Source: an uncultured Paracoccaceae bacterium
Lineage (GTDB): Bacteria > Pseudomonadota > Alphaproteobacteria > Rhodobacterales > Rhodobacteraceae
DNA: 64,000 bases
Reading direction: 5' to 3'
NCBI GenBank assembly: GCA_947489445.1
Contig: CANLDN010000010.1
Coordinates: 142,367 to 206,366, forward strand
In this document: positions 63,621 to 64,000 of the stretch, in pieces
How the letters are laid out: each line of letters starts with the position of its first letter
Position numbering within the stretch: the stretch's first letter is position 1
The notes under the pieces: generated by a model
Told to the model about the DNA's origin: nothing
Database searches by the model: none
What the model saw: the letters and a program-made list of their open reading frames with translations, nothing else
Program-made: the position numbers and the translations under genes

Positions 63621-64000
63621 TTCACGGGTCGAAAATCGAGCGGTGATATGAGCGACCTTTTCTGGCTGAATGACGATCAGATGGCACGTCTGGAACCCTA
63701 CTTCCCAAAATCTCATGGCAGGCCACGCGTGGATGATCGACGCGTGTTGAGTGGAATTATCTTCGTCAATCGCAATGGCTTACGATGGCGGGATGCGCCC
63801 AAGGAGTATGGCCCCCACAAGACCCTCTACAATCGCTGGAAGCGATGGAGCGAGAAAGGTGTCTTCGCCCAGATCATGATGGGCCTGGCTGCTGAGCATG
63901 GCGAAGAAAAGACTATCATGATCGATGCGACATATCTGAAGGCACACCGCACCGCGACCAGCATGGGCGTCAAAAAGGGGGGCGTGGGCGTCTGATCGGT
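63585..64000 (+). mobile_element. IS5-family insertion sequence (IS427-like), left part only
   Basis: The element begins near GGGTCAGGACCCATTG, directly after the RHS core codons, and continues past the right edge. A CTAG lies exactly at the junction (63582-63585), compatible with the short T/A-centred target of this group. It carries the transposase start at 63648. The second inverted repeat is outside the window, so ends and target duplication cannot be checked. Confidence 0.85.
63648..63995 (+). CDS. IS5-family transposase, first reading frame (ORF A)
   Basis: 115 residues: MSDLFWLNDDQMARLEPYFP, then RVDDRRVLSGIIFVNRNGLRWRDAPKEYGPHKTLYNRWKRW, the DUF4096-like N-terminal domain of IS427-group transposases. 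MIDATYLKAHRTATS contains the first catalytic Asp. The frame ends in KKGGVGV at a slippery AAAAAGGGGGGC string around 63973-63984, where a programmed shift normally joins ORF A to ORF B; ORF B lies outside the window. Confidence 0.92.
   Translation: MSDLFWLNDDQMARLEPYFPKSHGRPRVDDRRVLSGIIFVNRNGLRWRDAPKEYGPHKTLYNRWKRWSEKGVFAQIMMGLAAEHGEEKTIMIDATYLKAHRTATSMGVKKGGVGV

Overview
The window looks like chromosomal DNA of an alphaproteobacterium of the family Rhodobacteraceae (Roseobacter group). The reasons are the GC-rich coding style, the gene set (EtfBA with 3-hydroxybutyryl-CoA dehydrogenase, a PduO-type adenosyltransferase, a HIG1 protein, DUF6473 and DUF4453 proteins, PhoX, ClpA, ParC, TruB, RecQ, RpsO), and the many small exported proteins typical of that group. 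The assignment is inference from gene content; there is no rRNA or tRNA gene here to confirm it.

Layout. 1-8543: a catabolic transport cluster. A partial RpiR regulator and a DadA-like FAD oxidoreductase lie on the minus strand, divergent from a five-gene Dpp/Opp-type ABC importer. 8544-9187 is a gene-free stretch. 9188-17467: exported or enzymatic genes (alpha/beta hydrolase, SnoaL-like protein, THUMP rRNA methyltransferase, TPR/beta-barrel protein, two tandem CAP lipoproteins, ABHD18-like hydrolase, methyltransferase, gloB). 17645-28556: clpA, a chemoreceptor, rpsO, a small RTX-repeat protein, a dehalogenase-like hydrolase coupled to a DUF1643 gene, truB and recQ. 28704-29041: two very small minus-strand ORFs. 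29192-42928: phosphatase, a decayed phosphoglycolate phosphatase gene, hbd, etfBA, the adenosyltransferase, HIG1 and SDR genes, parC, a PepSY membrane protein, and phoX with a candidate PHO box.

43028-64000 is accessory DNA. It starts with a frameshifted DUF900 hydrolase gene, the tail of an IS30-like transposase, and an exported beta-propeller/DUF11 protein followed by a small secreted protein. It then carries a polymorphic-toxin locus. A 3523-residue SpvB/FG-GAP/RHS protein ends in a predicted LHH nuclease and is followed by a SUKH immunity gene. A second, promoterless RHS core cassette follows, with a pre-toxin helix region, a Hint autoprocessing domain, a different toxin domain and an Imm8 immunity gene. 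After an unidentified, possibly frameshifted gene pair comes a third RHS core cassette. This one is frameshifted, and an IS5-family element sits exactly where its toxin domain should begin; the element runs off the right edge.

The three cassettes share about 0.75-0.94 kb of near-identical DNA coding for the RHS core. That is the arrangement expected when recombination swaps toxin-immunity tips onto one secreted RHS chassis, and it is the most interesting biology in the window. No CRISPR array, tRNA, rRNA or phage structural gene was seen.
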